In this document: positions 25,033-34,131 of the stretch, one piece after another | Layout: every line of letters begins with the position of its first letter | How positions within the stretch are numbered: position 1 is the first letter of the stretch | Assembly: GCA_031553915.1 (NCBI GenBank) | Contig: JAVBKT010000014.1 | Span: 1-64,000, forward strand | Source of the DNA: HGM13862 sp031553915 | GTDB lineage: Bacteria > Bacillota > Dehalobacteriia > UBA4068 | Reading direction: 5' to 3' | DNA length: 64,000 bases | Program-made: the position numbers and the translations under genes | The notes under the pieces: model-generated | What the model was told of the DNA's origin: nothing | Databases searched by the model: none | What the model saw: only the letters and a program-made list of their open reading frames with translations

Positions 25033-26787
25033 TTAAAAGCCAGTGATCCTGACAGGTTTTTTGTCAAATCCTTTCGGATCTACCTCTCTGCCTGTTTTAT
25101 AAAAAGAATTGCCATTAGCATCCCATTGTAAATGGTTACGGTCGCCATTAGCATCCATCCAACCTCTAGATCTGGTAATGCTTACAGCAAAACTGTCTTT
25201 ATCAAGAGATGCCTTTAACATTTTGATGCTCCGGTCACTATAATAAAGATCATCAAGCAAACCGTTTGGCCAAGTATTTAATTGTGCGGTTAAGGAGGCC
25301 AGCTCTGCAAAAAAGGAATCTAACTTGTGATAGTCTTCCTCAAATATATAAACACTGCCCAAATATTTATAATGCTCTTGAGCTTCATCAGTTTGCATGG
25401 TTATTGCCCAAGTAGTGCCTGGAATATTGTCCCCCACAGTCTTTTCCGATGCTTGTTCAGGGTACATAATGTAATCCATTTTCACATAAGCAAAAACTAC
25501 GCCGTCAACTAGGCTCTGGTATATAATATTGATTCCTTCGATTCCTGCGGAACGCATGCTGATGTCGTCATAATATTTTATATGCGCCATCGCCTGCGCA
25601 ACTAACTGCTGGGCTATTTCCTCAAGCGTCCCTTCATAAGTTTGCATCATATATAAACCATCAACTTCTGCTACACTCTTTGTCCCTATTTGGCTGATAA
25701 TATCATCCGGCCAATTAGCAAGAATCTCTTCTTTTGTAGGGACCGGAGTGTCTTCATCTGCCCTGGCTGTACAGGCAAAGAGGCTGCCTGCGCTGACAAT
25801 CAATAATAACATTATAATTAAAACTACCCTGCCCCTGCTTTTATTGCTGCTGTCAAATATATTTTTAAAACGTTGTTTCATCATCTTTACACCTCCGTTA
25901 AAATAGGTTGAAAGTTGTGTAGGGTGAAAAATTTGTCTCTGAGTATTAGCCAAAATTGCTTCACTATATTTTTTCCTACCTTCTTTTTCCTCATTGGCTA
26001 TAACAGTTTCATCACAGATCATCTCTAAATCACGGGAGGCCAGAGCAAACATCTTTTGGATAAAGGGATTGAACCAATGCACACTGCAGGCCAGCAAAAG
26101 CACAAGCTTATAGAAAATATCATGCCGCCTTAAATGAATAAATTCATGCTTTAGCACATAGTAAAGATATTTACTGTCGGTAGCCGCTTGCGGCAAATAC
26201 ACTACCGGACGAATCAAGCCAATAACCATAGGAGAACTAGCCTTCTCACTTAGATAGACCAGGGGTGTATTTTTCAGCCCCATCTCTAAGCACAGTTGTG
26301 TGATTAGCGGAGAATGGTATGGCTGTTGCCAGCGTCTAAGCTCTTTTCTGCTCCACATATACCGCCCTATTTGCCGCAGCCAAAAGACGATCATCCCACC
26401 CAACCAGATAAAACTAAATAAATCCAACCAAGAATATTTTTGCCCAAAAGTGAGTGGGATCTCTTCATAAGTAGCGCTACTATCATTGCCAATATTGGGC
26501 AGAGTACTATTCCCTTGGTTAATATATGGTTCATTCATTGGCGCGACAATGTTTTCAGGCACAGCAAGCTCTATTATTGCCGCAGCGTCTATGGCTGAAT
26601 CAGCCTGTATCGGCGGCAAGCTGATATTAAATGGCAGCAACAAGCGGACAGCCAAGGCCAGCCATAACCAATATTTCCACTTGGCGGTGAATTTTTTGGA
26701 TAAAATAGGATCCACCAGGGATACCAATAAAATGATGGCGCTAATGGCAAGTGATATCCCAATAATATTGAGAAAGAAGCTGCTCAT
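25033..26787 (-). CDS. BlaR1/MecR1-type M56 membrane peptidase sensor
   Basis: 584 residues. Four N-terminal membrane helices flank a cytoplasmic zinc metallopeptidase with HEFIH near residue 213 and a downstream Glu region (RDLEMICDETVI). A further helix near residue 325 ends in FACTA, after which about 240 residues lie outside the cell. That outer domain does not show penicillin-binding (SxxK) motifs, so the signal is probably not a beta-lactam. It should cleave the BlaI-type repressor encoded just upstream, with a 2-base gap. Confidence 0.9.
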   Translation of the reverse strand: MSSFFLNIIGISLAISAIILLVSLVDPILSKKFTAKWKYWLWLALAVRLLLPFNISLPPIQADSAIDAAAIIELAVPENIVAPMNEPYINQGNSTLPNIGNDSSATYEEIPLTFGQKYSWLDLFSFIWLGGMIVFWLRQIGRYMWSRKELRRWQQPYHSPLITQLCLEMGLKNTPLVYLSEKASSPMVIGLIRPVVYLPQAATDSKYLYYVLKHEFIHLRRHDIFYKLVLLLACSVHWFNPFIQKMFALASRDLEMICDETVIANEEKEGRKKYSEAILANTQRQIFHPTQLSTYFNGGVKMMKQRFKNIFDSSNKSRGRVVLIIMLLLIVSAGSLFACTARADEDTPVPTKEEILANWPDDIISQIGTKSVAEVDGLYMMQTYEGTLEEIAQQLVAQAMAHIKYYDDISMRSAGIEGINIIYQSLVDGVVFAYVKMDYIMYPEQASEKTVGDNIPGTTWAITMQTDEAQEHYKYLGSVYIFEEDYHKLDSFFAELASLTAQLNTWPNGLLDDLYYSDRSIKMLKASLDKDSFAVSITRSRGWMDANGDRNHLQWDANGNSFYKTGREVDPKGFDKKPVRITGF

Positions 26788-26789
26788 TG

Positions 26790-27182
26790 CTATTCACCCT
26801 CCTCTAGCTTAGCCAAAAATGTTTTCAGTTCATCCAAATCTTCTTGACCAATAGCCTTGCCGTTATAAAGAGTGCTTACCAAACTGGTAAGAGAATTACC
26901 ATATAACTTACCCAGAAAAGAGCTGCCTTCCGCCTGTTTGTATGCTTGCTCTTCAATCAGTGCAGAATAAAAATTGTTGCGGCCTCTCTTTTCGCAGGCG
27001 ACAAAACCCTTTTCTATCAATCTGGCAAGCACCGTCATCAGAGAAGATAGAGGCCAATTGAGTTTGCCTGCTAATTTTTGCTGAATATGAGAAGAAGACA
27101 CTGGTTCATTTTCTTGCCAAATAGCCAGCATAACCTCTAGTTCTCCATCCGGAAGCCTTTTTATATCCTGTTTCTCGCTCAT
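26790..27182 (-). CDS. BlaI/MecI-family repressor
   Basis: 130 residues; winged helix in residues 5-80 (LPDGELEVMLAIWQENEPVSSSHIQQKL and RLIEKGFVACEKRGRNNFY), the signature of BlaI/CopY. The C-terminal helices would dimerise and contain the cleavage region. First gene of the operon; AAGGAGGGA precedes the ATG. It most likely binds the two palindromes in its own promoter. Confidence 0.94.
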   Translation of the reverse strand: MSEKQDIKRLPDGELEVMLAIWQENEPVSSSHIQQKLAGKLNWPLSSLMTVLARLIEKGFVACEKRGRNNFYSALIEEQAYKQAEGSSFLGKLYGNSLTSLVSTLYNGKAIGQEDLDELKTFLAKLEEGE

Positions 27183-27203
27183 TAGTAACTCCCTCCTTAA
27201 ACT

Positions 27204-27221
27204 ATTATACGGCCGTATAAT
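27204..27221 (-). promoter_or_regulatory. BlaI-type operator 2
   Basis: ATTATACGGCCGTATAAT, an 18-bp perfect palindrome between the transcript start and the repressor gene. Its centre is 26 bases from that of operator 1. Confidence 0.8.
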
Positions 27222-27229
27222 CTAGCTCT

Positions 27230-27258
27230 ATTATACATCCGTATAATCACTTTGTCAA
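27230..27258 (-). promoter_or_regulatory. Consensus promoter overlapped by BlaI-type operator 1
   Basis: On the minus strand TTGACA (27253-27258), 17-base spacer, TATAAT (27230-27235). The near-perfect palindrome ATTATACATCCGTATAAT (27230-27247) covers the -10 box and most of the spacer, so repressor binding would block polymerase. Confidence 0.88.
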
Positions 27259-27326
27259 CAATTATTTGACAACAAATAGCAAAAAATGTATGCTTAAAAT
27301 AATTAATTTACAAGGTGGAATTAATT

Positions 27327-27830
27327 GTGCAATTCTTGCTACCTCTACTTTTAATGCTGGCGATATTTTTTCTCAGGCAATATCTGGCGAAAAGGCAGCA
27401 GAACCCCTTCAACAATACCCGCAAACATTGGCCATTGCAGATAAGAGAAAAAATACTCAATCCAGAAGAAATGGATTTTTTTAATGCGCTCAAAAAAGAT
27501 TTGGGCACAGCTTTTTTAATCATGCCCAAAATCCATTTGCAAAGCCTGGTCTATGCGGAAAACTCATCCTCTGTGCAGCAGTTTAAGGCCGCCATGGCTG
27601 GTAAATATGTGGATTTTGCAATATGCCTTTCCGCTGACGCGCGCTTGCTATGTGTGATTGAGTTTGATGATCATATTGATGACGGCCGGACAGCGGAAGA
27701 GATCAGCGATATCGAAAAATTTTTTGACCAGGCTGGGATCATCCTTTTGCACTACCAGGCGCAATTTGCCTACACCAAAAAGGATTTTGCTCCTATCCAT
27801 CAGCTATATCAACAGCCGCAAAGCAAATAG
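27327..27830 (+). CDS. DUF2726 domain protein with membrane anchor
   Basis: 167 residues from GTG 27327, which AAGGTGG serves; the GTG at 27315 lies within that site. One N-terminal helix (residues 2-18), then the DUF2726 core with ALKKDLGTAFLIMPKIHL, VDFAICLSADARLLCVIEFDD and DIEKFFDQAGIILLHY. The domain resembles restriction-endonuclease-like folds (D...ExD pattern) of unknown role. Divergent from the blaI operon by 145 bases. Confidence 0.78.
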   Translation: MQFLLPLLLMLAIFFLRQYLAKRQQNPFNNTRKHWPLQIREKILNPEEMDFFNALKKDLGTAFLIMPKIHLQSLVYAENSSSVQQFKAAMAGKYVDFAICLSADARLLCVIEFDDHIDDGRTAEEISDIEKFFDQAGIILLHYQAQFAYTKKDFAPIHQLYQQPQSK

Positions 27831-27854
27831 AAATATACAGCCCGTGTATAAGAA

Positions 27855-27889
27855 CACCTCTTTGGTGCAAAATATTAGCCAAAGAGGTG
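27855..27889 (+). promoter_or_regulatory. Hairpin that sequesters a Shine-Dalgarno site
   Basis: CACCTCTTTGG (27855-27865) is the exact complement of CCAAAGAGGTG (27879-27889), with a 13-base loop. The right arm contains the AGAGGTG ribosome site of the following gene, five bases from its ATG. Confidence 0.7.
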
Positions 27890-27894
27890 ATTTT

Positions 27895-28494
27895 ATGGGT
27901 TTGGGTTTGGGTTTGGGTTTGGGTTTGGGTTTGGGTTTGCTTTTCCCGGGCTTACTCGCGATCTGGCTGGTACTCGCCAAGGATAATGATAGTTTGGCCA
28001 GATGGCATCTTAAACGTCTGCCAGCGCTAATTATTATTTTTGCGGCGCTGATATTAACTTATATTGATCTACCGCTGGGCAGCATTTATCTTAATCTTGG
28101 CGGTGTTTTTATTTTTGGTTTTTGCTGTTGGTTGCTGGCTTTGCTCGACAGCAAAGAGAGGGTAAAAAGCGTTATCTCCGCGCTTATTATTGCGGCAATA
28201 ATTTTTATTAGCAAAAGCGGACTGTTGTGGTCAATTGAGCTTTTAAGCCATATCAGCATAGCTATCGCGATTATCCTTGCTGTTTTGCTGGCGGCAGCTG
28301 GCGGAAGCTACCCCTCAGCCATGGCCACGGCTGGATTAGGCGTAGAGCTGGCTGGTTTTGTCTGGACTTTCGCCGCTTTTGGCGAGATGGGGCTGCCCTT
28401 TTTAGACCTGTTTTGCTTAATCACTGCCGGCGCATGGTTATCTCTAGCTTTAATCACTTATTTTAAAAAGAGAAGGTTGACTAAAGCCCTTTAA
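27895..28494 (+). CDS. Polytopic membrane protein with N-terminal Gly-Leu repeat
   Basis: 199 residues from ATG 27895 (AAAGAGGTGA upstream). The N-terminus is seven Gly-Leu dipeptides coded by seven exact GGTTTG copies, followed by about six hydrophobic helices covering almost the whole protein and a basic tail. No family is recognised. It lies between the DUF2726 gene and the DUF512 gene. A longer in-frame reading that begins inside DUF2726 is rejected. The ribosome site is buried in an 11-bp hairpin. Confidence 0.7.
   Translation: MGLGLGLGLGLGLGLLFPGLLAIWLVLAKDNDSLARWHLKRLPALIIIFAALILTYIDLPLGSIYLNLGGVFIFGFCCWLLALLDSKERVKSVISALIIAAIIFISKSGLLWSIELLSHISIAIAIILAVLLAAAGGSYPSAMATAGLGVELAGFVWTFAAFGEMGLPFLDLFCLITAGAWLSLALITYFKKRRLTKAL
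27898..27939 (+). repeat. (GGTTTG)7 hexanucleotide tandem repeat
   Basis: Seven perfect GGTTTG units directly after the start codon. Being a multiple of three, copy change would lengthen or shorten a Gly-Leu run without shifting frame. Confidence 0.95.
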
Positions 28495-28520
28495 TATATG
28501 ATAATAAAAGGTAAATAAGT

Positions 28521-29879
28521 TTGTCTCCCGGAGGAAAGATGGGCGGAAGAATCGCTGAAGTAATACCTGGAAGCATTGCCGATGAGCTTGGTCTTGAGCC
28601 AGGTGATATTTTGCTGACAATCAATGATCAGCCAATAACCGATCTGATCGACTATAATTATTATCAGGATAGCGAATATTTAGAGCTGACCATTGAAAAG
28701 GCTGATCATGAGACCTGGATCTGTGAGGTGGACAAATTCCCCGAAGAAGAACTGGGGCTGGTCTTTATTGCCAATGTTTTTGACGGCATCCGCTCCTGTC
28801 AGAATCACTGTCTGTTCTGCTTTATTGACCAGCTGCAACCATGCCCCCGTCAATCACTACTGCTCAAAGATGATGACTACCGCATGAGCTTTATGGAAGG
28901 CAGCTTTATTACCTGTACCAATTTGACAGAGGAGGATTATCAACGCATCGCTGATATGCGCCTTTCCCCTCTTTACATATCAGTACATACTGTTGATCCC
29001 CTGCTGAGACAAAAAATGCTGGGACGGAAAAAGCCGGCGGAAATTATGCTGGCGATGCAAAGATTGATTGCGCTTGGTTGCCATTTGCACACGCAAATTG
29101 TCCTCTGCCCAGGGATAAATGACGGACCAGCCCTGGAAAATACTCTTGACGCCCTGACCAGCCTGGCATTAAACAGAAAAAACAATCATCATCCTAGCTC
29201 AGGCGGCGTAGTCAGCGTGGCGGTGGTGCCGGTTGGTATCAGCAAATATCAAAAAAATCCCCTGCTGCGTTCTTTTACAAGTGCTGAGGCCGCTGCTATT
29301 ATTGATATTATCGAGGAGCGTCAGGCCAAAAACCTCGCTGCTCTTGGCAGCCGTTTGATTTTTGCCTCTGATGAGATGTATATTGCAACACAGCGCAGCT
29401 TCCCTGCTCCCGAAGCCTATGAAGGATACCCGCAAATAGAAAACGGCGTGGGCATGGCAGCCTTGTTTGCCGAAAACTGGCAAGAGTACAAAAAAGCTAT
29501 CCCCAAACAAGCATTAACCACGCAAACCGCTGTGATTACCGGCAAAAGCGGCGCTGTGGTGATGCGTCCGGTGATAGCAGAAATCAACCGCGTCAGCGGC
29601 AGTAATATTTGTCTGCTGGAAATAGAGAATCTCTTCTACGGAGACACGGTTACTGTCAGCGGATTATTGACTGCTACCTGTCTTAAGGCCGCCATTGCCA
29701 GAGGCATGTATCAGCGTTTGATCATCCCCTCCTCAATGCTCAAGTTTGACGAGGATATTTTTCTGGATGATAGCAATGTGGGTGAGCTGGCGAAGGAGCT
29801 AAATTGTCAGATCAAAATTGCCGATCCGCACCCTGCTGCCTTGCTCACCGCCTTGTTTGCGGACAAAGGCTTCCAATAA
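28521..29879 (+). CDS. DUF512 family protein (PDZ plus radical-SAM-like)
   Basis: 452 residues from TTG 28521 (AAAGGT upstream); ATG 28539 is an alternative but sits only 4 bases from GGAGG. An N-terminal PDZ domain (IAEVIPGSIADELGLEPGDILLTINDQPI) is followed by the CxxxCxxC motif in CQNHCLFCFIDQLQ near residue 94 and a DUF512 C-terminal region. These proteins occur ahead of der in many Clostridia and are thought to be radical-SAM-type iron-sulfur proteins; the reaction is unknown. Confidence 0.9.
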   Translation: MSPGGKMGGRIAEVIPGSIADELGLEPGDILLTINDQPITDLIDYNYYQDSEYLELTIEKADHETWICEVDKFPEEELGLVFIANVFDGIRSCQNHCLFCFIDQLQPCPRQSLLLKDDDYRMSFMEGSFITCTNLTEEDYQRIADMRLSPLYISVHTVDPLLRQKMLGRKKPAEIMLAMQRLIALGCHLHTQIVLCPGINDGPALENTLDALTSLALNRKNNHHPSSGGVVSVAVVPVGISKYQKNPLLRSFTSAEAAAIIDIIEERQAKNLAALGSRLIFASDEMYIATQRSFPAPEAYEGYPQIENGVGMAALFAENWQEYKKAIPKQALTTQTAVITGKSGAVVMRPVIAEINRVSGSNICLLEIENLFYGDTVTVSGLLTATCLKAAIARGMYQRLIIPSSMLKFDEDIFLDDSNVGELAKELNCQIKIADPHPAALLTALFADKGFQ

Positions 29880-29931
29880 TTCACAATTTAATTGATAATT
29901 TTTTGCTGGTAAATTTATAATTGGAGGAAAC

Positions 29932-31266
29932 ATGTCAAAACCTATTGTTGCTATAGTCGGGCGTGAAAATGTGGGCAAATCCACCCTTTTTAACCGCATT
30001 ATCGGCGCGCGGCATGCTATTGTCGAGGATACGCCCGGTATTACCCGCGACCGCCTCTACCGCGATGCCGAGTGGTTGGACCACGAGTTTACGCTCATCG
30101 ATACCGGCGGAATCAAGTTTATCTCTGACCAGGGCGCTATTTACGGCAAGGTCAAACAACAAGCTGAGCTGGCCATCGAAGAAGCCTCGGTGATCATCTT
30201 TGTCGTCGATCTGCGCGACGGTTTGACCGCGGATGATCAAGATGTGGCTGATTTGCTGCGCAGAAGCGGCAAACCGGTGCTGCTGGCTGTCAATAAAGCC
30301 GATGATTTTACCAACCCGGAAAAATTATTGCCGGTATATGATTTTTATGCCTTGTCTCTAGGGGAACCTTTTGCCATCTCAGCTGCCAATGCCCTAAATA
30401 TCGGCGATTTGCTCGATGAAATGGTGACCTTGTTGCCTCCGGCTGGCAGCGATGAAGAAGAAGGCGACCGCATTAATATTGCCTTTATCGGCCGACCCAA
30501 TGTAGGCAAGAGTTCTCTGGTCAACCGCTTGCTGGGTCAGGAAAGAGTCATTGTCTCTGATATACCGGGCACAACGCGCGACTCCATTGATACTGTTCTC
30601 GAAAAAGACGGCAAGGAATATGTTGTTATTGATACTGCCGGGATGCGGCGCAAAGCGAGAATTAATGAACCGGTGGAGCATTATATGCTCAGCCGTTCGC
30701 TGCACGCGATTGACCGCTCAGATGTGGCTGTTTTGGTGCTGGATGCGGATTCCGGCATTATTGAGATGGATAAAAAAATTGCCGGTTATGCGCACGAGGC
30801 GGGCAAGGGGCTGCTGATTGTGGTCAATAAATGGGATTTGCCGGAAAAAGAAACCAACACCATGAAAAAATTTGAAGAGGAAATCAAGGATGAATTTGCT
30901 TTTGCCTCTTATGCGCTGACCCTCTTTGTCTCCGCAAAAACCGGACAGCGTTGTGATAAAATTTTGCCATTGGTCGATTTTATTTCTGAGCAGCATAGCC
31001 GGCGCCTGCAAACATCACAGCTGAATGAGCTGCTGCGCGAGGCGGTCGCCCTAAACCCGCCGCCCACAGACCGGGGGCGCAGACTGAAAGTCCTCTATGG
31101 GACGCAGGTGGGTGTTAAGCCACCCAAAATTGTCATCTTTTTGAATGAACCGGAGATTATACATTTTTCCTATGCGCGCTATTTGGAGAACAGAATCCGC
31201 GAGGCCTTTGGCTTTGCCGGAACACCAATTTCCCTCTTGTGGCGCAAACGGGAAAAAGAAGACTAA
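29932..31266 (+). CDS. der: Ribosome biogenesis GTPase Der (EngA)
   Basis: 444 residues with two tandem GTPase domains, G1 motifs GRENVGKST (residue 9) and GRPNVGKSS (about 186), G3 DTGGI and DTAGMRRK, G4 NKAD and NKWD, and a C-terminal KH-like domain. Der assists 50S assembly. It begins the der-plsY-gpsA run; TTGGAGGAA precedes the ATG. Confidence 0.98.
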   Translation: MSKPIVAIVGRENVGKSTLFNRIIGARHAIVEDTPGITRDRLYRDAEWLDHEFTLIDTGGIKFISDQGAIYGKVKQQAELAIEEASVIIFVVDLRDGLTADDQDVADLLRRSGKPVLLAVNKADDFTNPEKLLPVYDFYALSLGEPFAISAANALNIGDLLDEMVTLLPPAGSDEEEGDRINIAFIGRPNVGKSSLVNRLLGQERVIVSDIPGTTRDSIDTVLEKDGKEYVVIDTAGMRRKARINEPVEHYMLSRSLHAIDRSDVAVLVLDADSGIIEMDKKIAGYAHEAGKGLLIVVNKWDLPEKETNTMKKFEEEIKDEFAFASYALTLFVSAKTGQRCDKILPLVDFISEQHSRRLQTSQLNELLREAVALNPPPTDRGRRLKVLYGTQVGVKPPKIVIFLNEPEIIHFSYARYLENRIREAFGFAGTPISLLWRKREKED

Positions 31267-31298
31267 AATACTAAGCTAACCAAGGGGGATTTGTTTTT

Positions 31299-31895
31299 AT
31301 GCAATGGTGGATATGGGTAATTATGGTTATTGGCGGTTATCTGCTCGGCTCAATACCAACCGGTTATCTTTTAGTAAAGCTGAAAAAAGGCATTGACGTC
31401 CGCAAGGTCGGCTCCGGCAATGTCGGCACCACCAATACGGTGCGGGCAGCAGGGGCTGCTACCGGCGCAATTGTTTTTGTTGCTGATATCATCAAAGGCT
31501 TGCTGCCTGCTCTGATCGGCGGAATCTTTTCGCCCGAGCTGGCCATTGTCGCCGGGTTTGCCGCTTTCCTCGGTCATCTCTGGCCCATCTGGCTGGGCTT
31601 TAGCGGCGGCAAAGGCGTGGCCACTATTTTGGGCGTAGTCTTGGTTATCAACCCCTGGCTAGCATTAATTTGCCTGGGCACCTGGGTCATTACCTTGCTC
31701 GTCACCGGCTATGTTTCGATAGCATCTTGCTTTGCGGCCCTACTGGTGCTGGTGTTATCATTTATTATGCTGGATAATACTTTTGTTAGTATCGTACTAT
31801 TGCTGATGGTTGCTTTGGTATGGCTGCGCCATCTCAGCAATTTTCGCAATATACTCGCCGGCAAAGAGGACCGGAAATTTCGCAGAAAAAAATAA
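31299..31895 (+). CDS. plsY: Acyl-phosphate:glycerol-3-phosphate acyltransferase PlsY
   Basis: 198 residues, five or so membrane helices, with the PlsY motifs GSIPTGYLL, GSGNVGTTNTVRAAG and GGKGVAT. It transfers acyl groups from acyl-phosphate to glycerol-3-phosphate, the first step of phospholipid synthesis, and neighbours gpsA, which makes that substrate. Confidence 0.97.
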   Translation: MQWWIWVIMVIGGYLLGSIPTGYLLVKLKKGIDVRKVGSGNVGTTNTVRAAGAATGAIVFVADIIKGLLPALIGGIFSPELAIVAGFAAFLGHLWPIWLGFSGGKGVATILGVVLVINPWLALICLGTWVITLLVTGYVSIASCFAALLVLVLSFIMLDNTFVSIVLLLMVALVWLRHLSNFRNILAGKEDRKFRRKK

Positions 31896-32008
31896 CTCTC
31901 TTCAGCAACTAAATTAAAAGCACAAAAAATGCTAAAAACAAGGAAGAGACCGTGCCAATCAAGAACAATATCAGATAAGAATAATACATAGCCAACAGGA
32001 GAAAAGAT

Positions 32009-32992
32009 ATGCGCATAACTGTTTATGGGGCCGGCGGCTGGGGCACTGCCCTCACCTGCCTCCTGCATCGCAATGGGCATCAGCTGAGCCTTTGGAGCTG
32101 GGAGCAAAAGGATGTCGAACGCCTGAACGCAGACCGTGAAAACAAGCTGTTCTTGCCGGGAGTGAAAATTGCTGAAGATATTTTGATCAGCAGTGATTAT
32201 GCCTTGGGCCAAGATGCCGAGCTGGTTGTTTTAGCAGTGCCCTCTCATGCGATAGCCAATGTAGCCAAAGCTGCTGCACCCTATATAGCCAAAGATGCCA
32301 TTATTGTTAATGTGGCTAAGGGCTTTTTCCCTGATAACGGGCAGCGCCTCTCCGAGGTGATCCGAGAAATCCTGCCGAATCATCCGGTGGTCACTCTCTC
32401 CGGCCCCAGCCATGCTGAGGATGCCGGACGCAATCTTCTGACCGCAGTTGTTGTCGCTGGCGGAGAAACAAAAATCCTCGAAAAAGTTCAGGATACCTTT
32501 ATGAACAATAACTTCCGTGTTTATCCCAATACGGATCAAATCGGCGTAGAGGTTGGCGGGGCAGTCAAAAACATTATTGCCTTAGGCTCGGGGATGCTGG
32601 ATGGTCTGGAACAGGGAGATAATGCCAAGGCAGCGCTAATGACCCGCGGGCTGGCGGAGATTACCCGTCTGGGGGTAGCGATGGGCGCCGACCCGATGAC
32701 TTTTGCCGGCCTGGCCGGAGTGGGCGATTTGATTGTAACCTGTACCTCTATTCATAGCCGCAATTTCCGCGCCGGCCGGGAGATTGGCAGAGGCAAACCC
32801 TGGCGGGAGGTTTTAGCCGAATCAGCAATGGTAGTCGAGGGAGTGAACGCTACGGCTGCCGCTTATCAGCTGGCAAAAAAATATCAGGTAGAAATGCCGA
32901 TTACCGAGCAAATGTATAAAATCCTTTATGAAGATTTGCCACCCAAAGAAGCGATGTATCTGCTGATGACCAGGGCGAAAACATATGAATAA
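32009..32992 (+). CDS. gpsA: Glycerol-3-phosphate dehydrogenase [NAD(P)+]
   Basis: 327 residues; Rossmann loop GAGGWGTAL at residues 6-14, catalytic Lys in GGAVKNIIALGSGMLDGL, and GLAGVGDLIVTCTS in the C-terminal domain. It reduces dihydroxyacetone phosphate to glycerol-3-phosphate for lipids. Unlike many relatives, spoIVA does not follow it here. Confidence 0.98.
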   Translation: MRITVYGAGGWGTALTCLLHRNGHQLSLWSWEQKDVERLNADRENKLFLPGVKIAEDILISSDYALGQDAELVVLAVPSHAIANVAKAAAPYIAKDAIIVNVAKGFFPDNGQRLSEVIREILPNHPVVTLSGPSHAEDAGRNLLTAVVVAGGETKILEKVQDTFMNNNFRVYPNTDQIGVEVGGAVKNIIALGSGMLDGLEQGDNAKAALMTRGLAEITRLGVAMGADPMTFAGLAGVGDLIVTCTSIHSRNFRAGREIGRGKPWREVLAESAMVVEGVNATAAAYQLAKKYQVEMPITEQMYKILYEDLPPKEAMYLLMTRAKTYE

Positions 32993-33003
32993 AAAACCAG
33001 ATA

Positions 33004-33039
33004 AAAAAGGAGTGGTGAAAATCTTCACCGCTCCTTTTT
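33004..33039 (+). terminator. Terminator between gpsA and the DUF5714 gene
   Basis: AAAAAGGAGTGGTGAA pairs with TTCACCGCTCCTTTTT around AATC. Its symmetric A- and T-runs let it serve both converging genes. Confidence 0.9.
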
Positions 33040-33052
33040 ATTTTAAGTAAAA

Positions 33053-33763
33053 TTATTTGTTTGCTTTGGGATAAAAAATGCACTCCTGTAAACGGCATTG
33101 CTTATTGGCGGCAAAAAAGCCGCAATACAGCTGCTCTGGCTTTTCCAGCTCAACGTCAAAATGCTCATTAATAAAATCTGTCATGGTTAGAATAGCCAAA
33201 AACGAATCCCTTTTGCAGCAGCGCGGGCCGCCGTTCGCAGCAATATTTGCCAGGCAGGCAGAGGTTGCCGCATTGCTGAGGCTCCATTCTTTGCCGGAAA
33301 AAGCTGTTGCTTCTGTAATAATGCTGGTGAAAATCCCCGCGCCGATAGCAGCGCCGCAAGTGCCCCACAGACCACAGACCGCGCCCGGCACATTAGCGGA
33401 GCGTTGCCGAGCCACCCGAATGGCATTATGCAAATTAATCTTACCGCCAGCATTGGCATAGGCGGTCAGCAAAGCAGCAGGAACCAGAAAATGATGCTCT
33501 GGCCCATGCATATGTATCTGCTGATTTTTCATCATGCCCTTAGCAATGGTAATAGCATTTTTGCTGTCCGTATTCAGGCTATAGGCTGTTATCTGGATGA
33601 TTGCCGGTTTGGCATGGCACTCATCACAGATATAATGCCCGTCCGCGCAGATAGCATTAGTCTTATGTACTGCGCCGCAGACAGCGCAATTCATCCTTTG
33701 GGCCTCAGCATAATAAACCAGCTCTTTATTGCAAAGCATGCAGCCATTATGATTGTTTTCCAT
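33053..33763 (-). CDS. DUF5714 protein with N-terminal Cys-rich region
   Basis: 236 residues from the ATG at 33763, eight bases after GAGGA; TTG and ATG codons further upstream are less well spaced. Residues 5-45 hold paired cysteines (CMLC, CAVC, CDEC) like treble-clef zinc sites. The rest has HGPEHHFLVPAALLTAYANAGG, a small-residue region (GLWGTCGAAIGAGIF) and CCKRDSF. DUF5714 is found in anaerobic bacteria and archaea; the many Cys/His suggest a metal or iron-sulfur site. Function unknown. Confidence 0.82.
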   Translation of the reverse strand: MENNHNGCMLCNKELVYYAEAQRMNCAVCGAVHKTNAICADGHYICDECHAKPAIIQITAYSLNTDSKNAITIAKGMMKNQQIHMHGPEHHFLVPAALLTAYANAGGKINLHNAIRVARQRSANVPGAVCGLWGTCGAAIGAGIFTSIITEATAFSGKEWSLSNAATSACLANIAANGGPRCCKRDSFLAILTMTDFINEHFDVELEKPEQLYCGFFAANKQCRLQECIFYPKANK

Positions 33764-33834
33764 AATCATCGTCCTCGACAAATTAAAAGCTTTTTTGTCA
33801 GTATACCATTTCTACCCGAAAAAGTCGATTGACG

Positions 33835-34125
33835 ATAATAATTTTTGTGCAATAAGCCTTTGTGGCCCAGTACTCTTGCTGCGAACCCGTATGTCACCAA
33901 GCTGCGCATCGACTTATCTGGCTTTTGCTTCGCAAAATCACAGGTAATGCACTAGCTGCGCATCCCCCATCGCTCCGCAGCAGAAGGACAGGCTGTGCGG
34001 CTTAGCCATGCTGCTTTGTGCCTGCGTCATCTCCCCGTCTGGCATGGTTTAATCATCTATTCGGCGAGGGGGCAGCAGTTTTAGCAAACAAAATTTCTCC
34101 TCCTCTCTACCTGTTGTTTACCCAG
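33835..34125. other. Intergenic stretch without a gene, GC-rich hairpins
   Basis: No plausible frame in either strand. AGCTGCGCATC occurs twice, near 33899 and 33954. Small hairpins include TTTTGC/GCAAAA around TTC (about 33923-33937) and GCTGCG/CGCAGC (about 33955-33981). It could be a decayed repeat or structured RNA; I recognise no family. Confidence 0.35.
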
Positions 34126-34131
34126 CACCGC

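Noticed and set aside
27898..27939. CRISPR or telomere-like repeat
   Set aside because: Units are 6 bp without spacers and lie inside an open frame.
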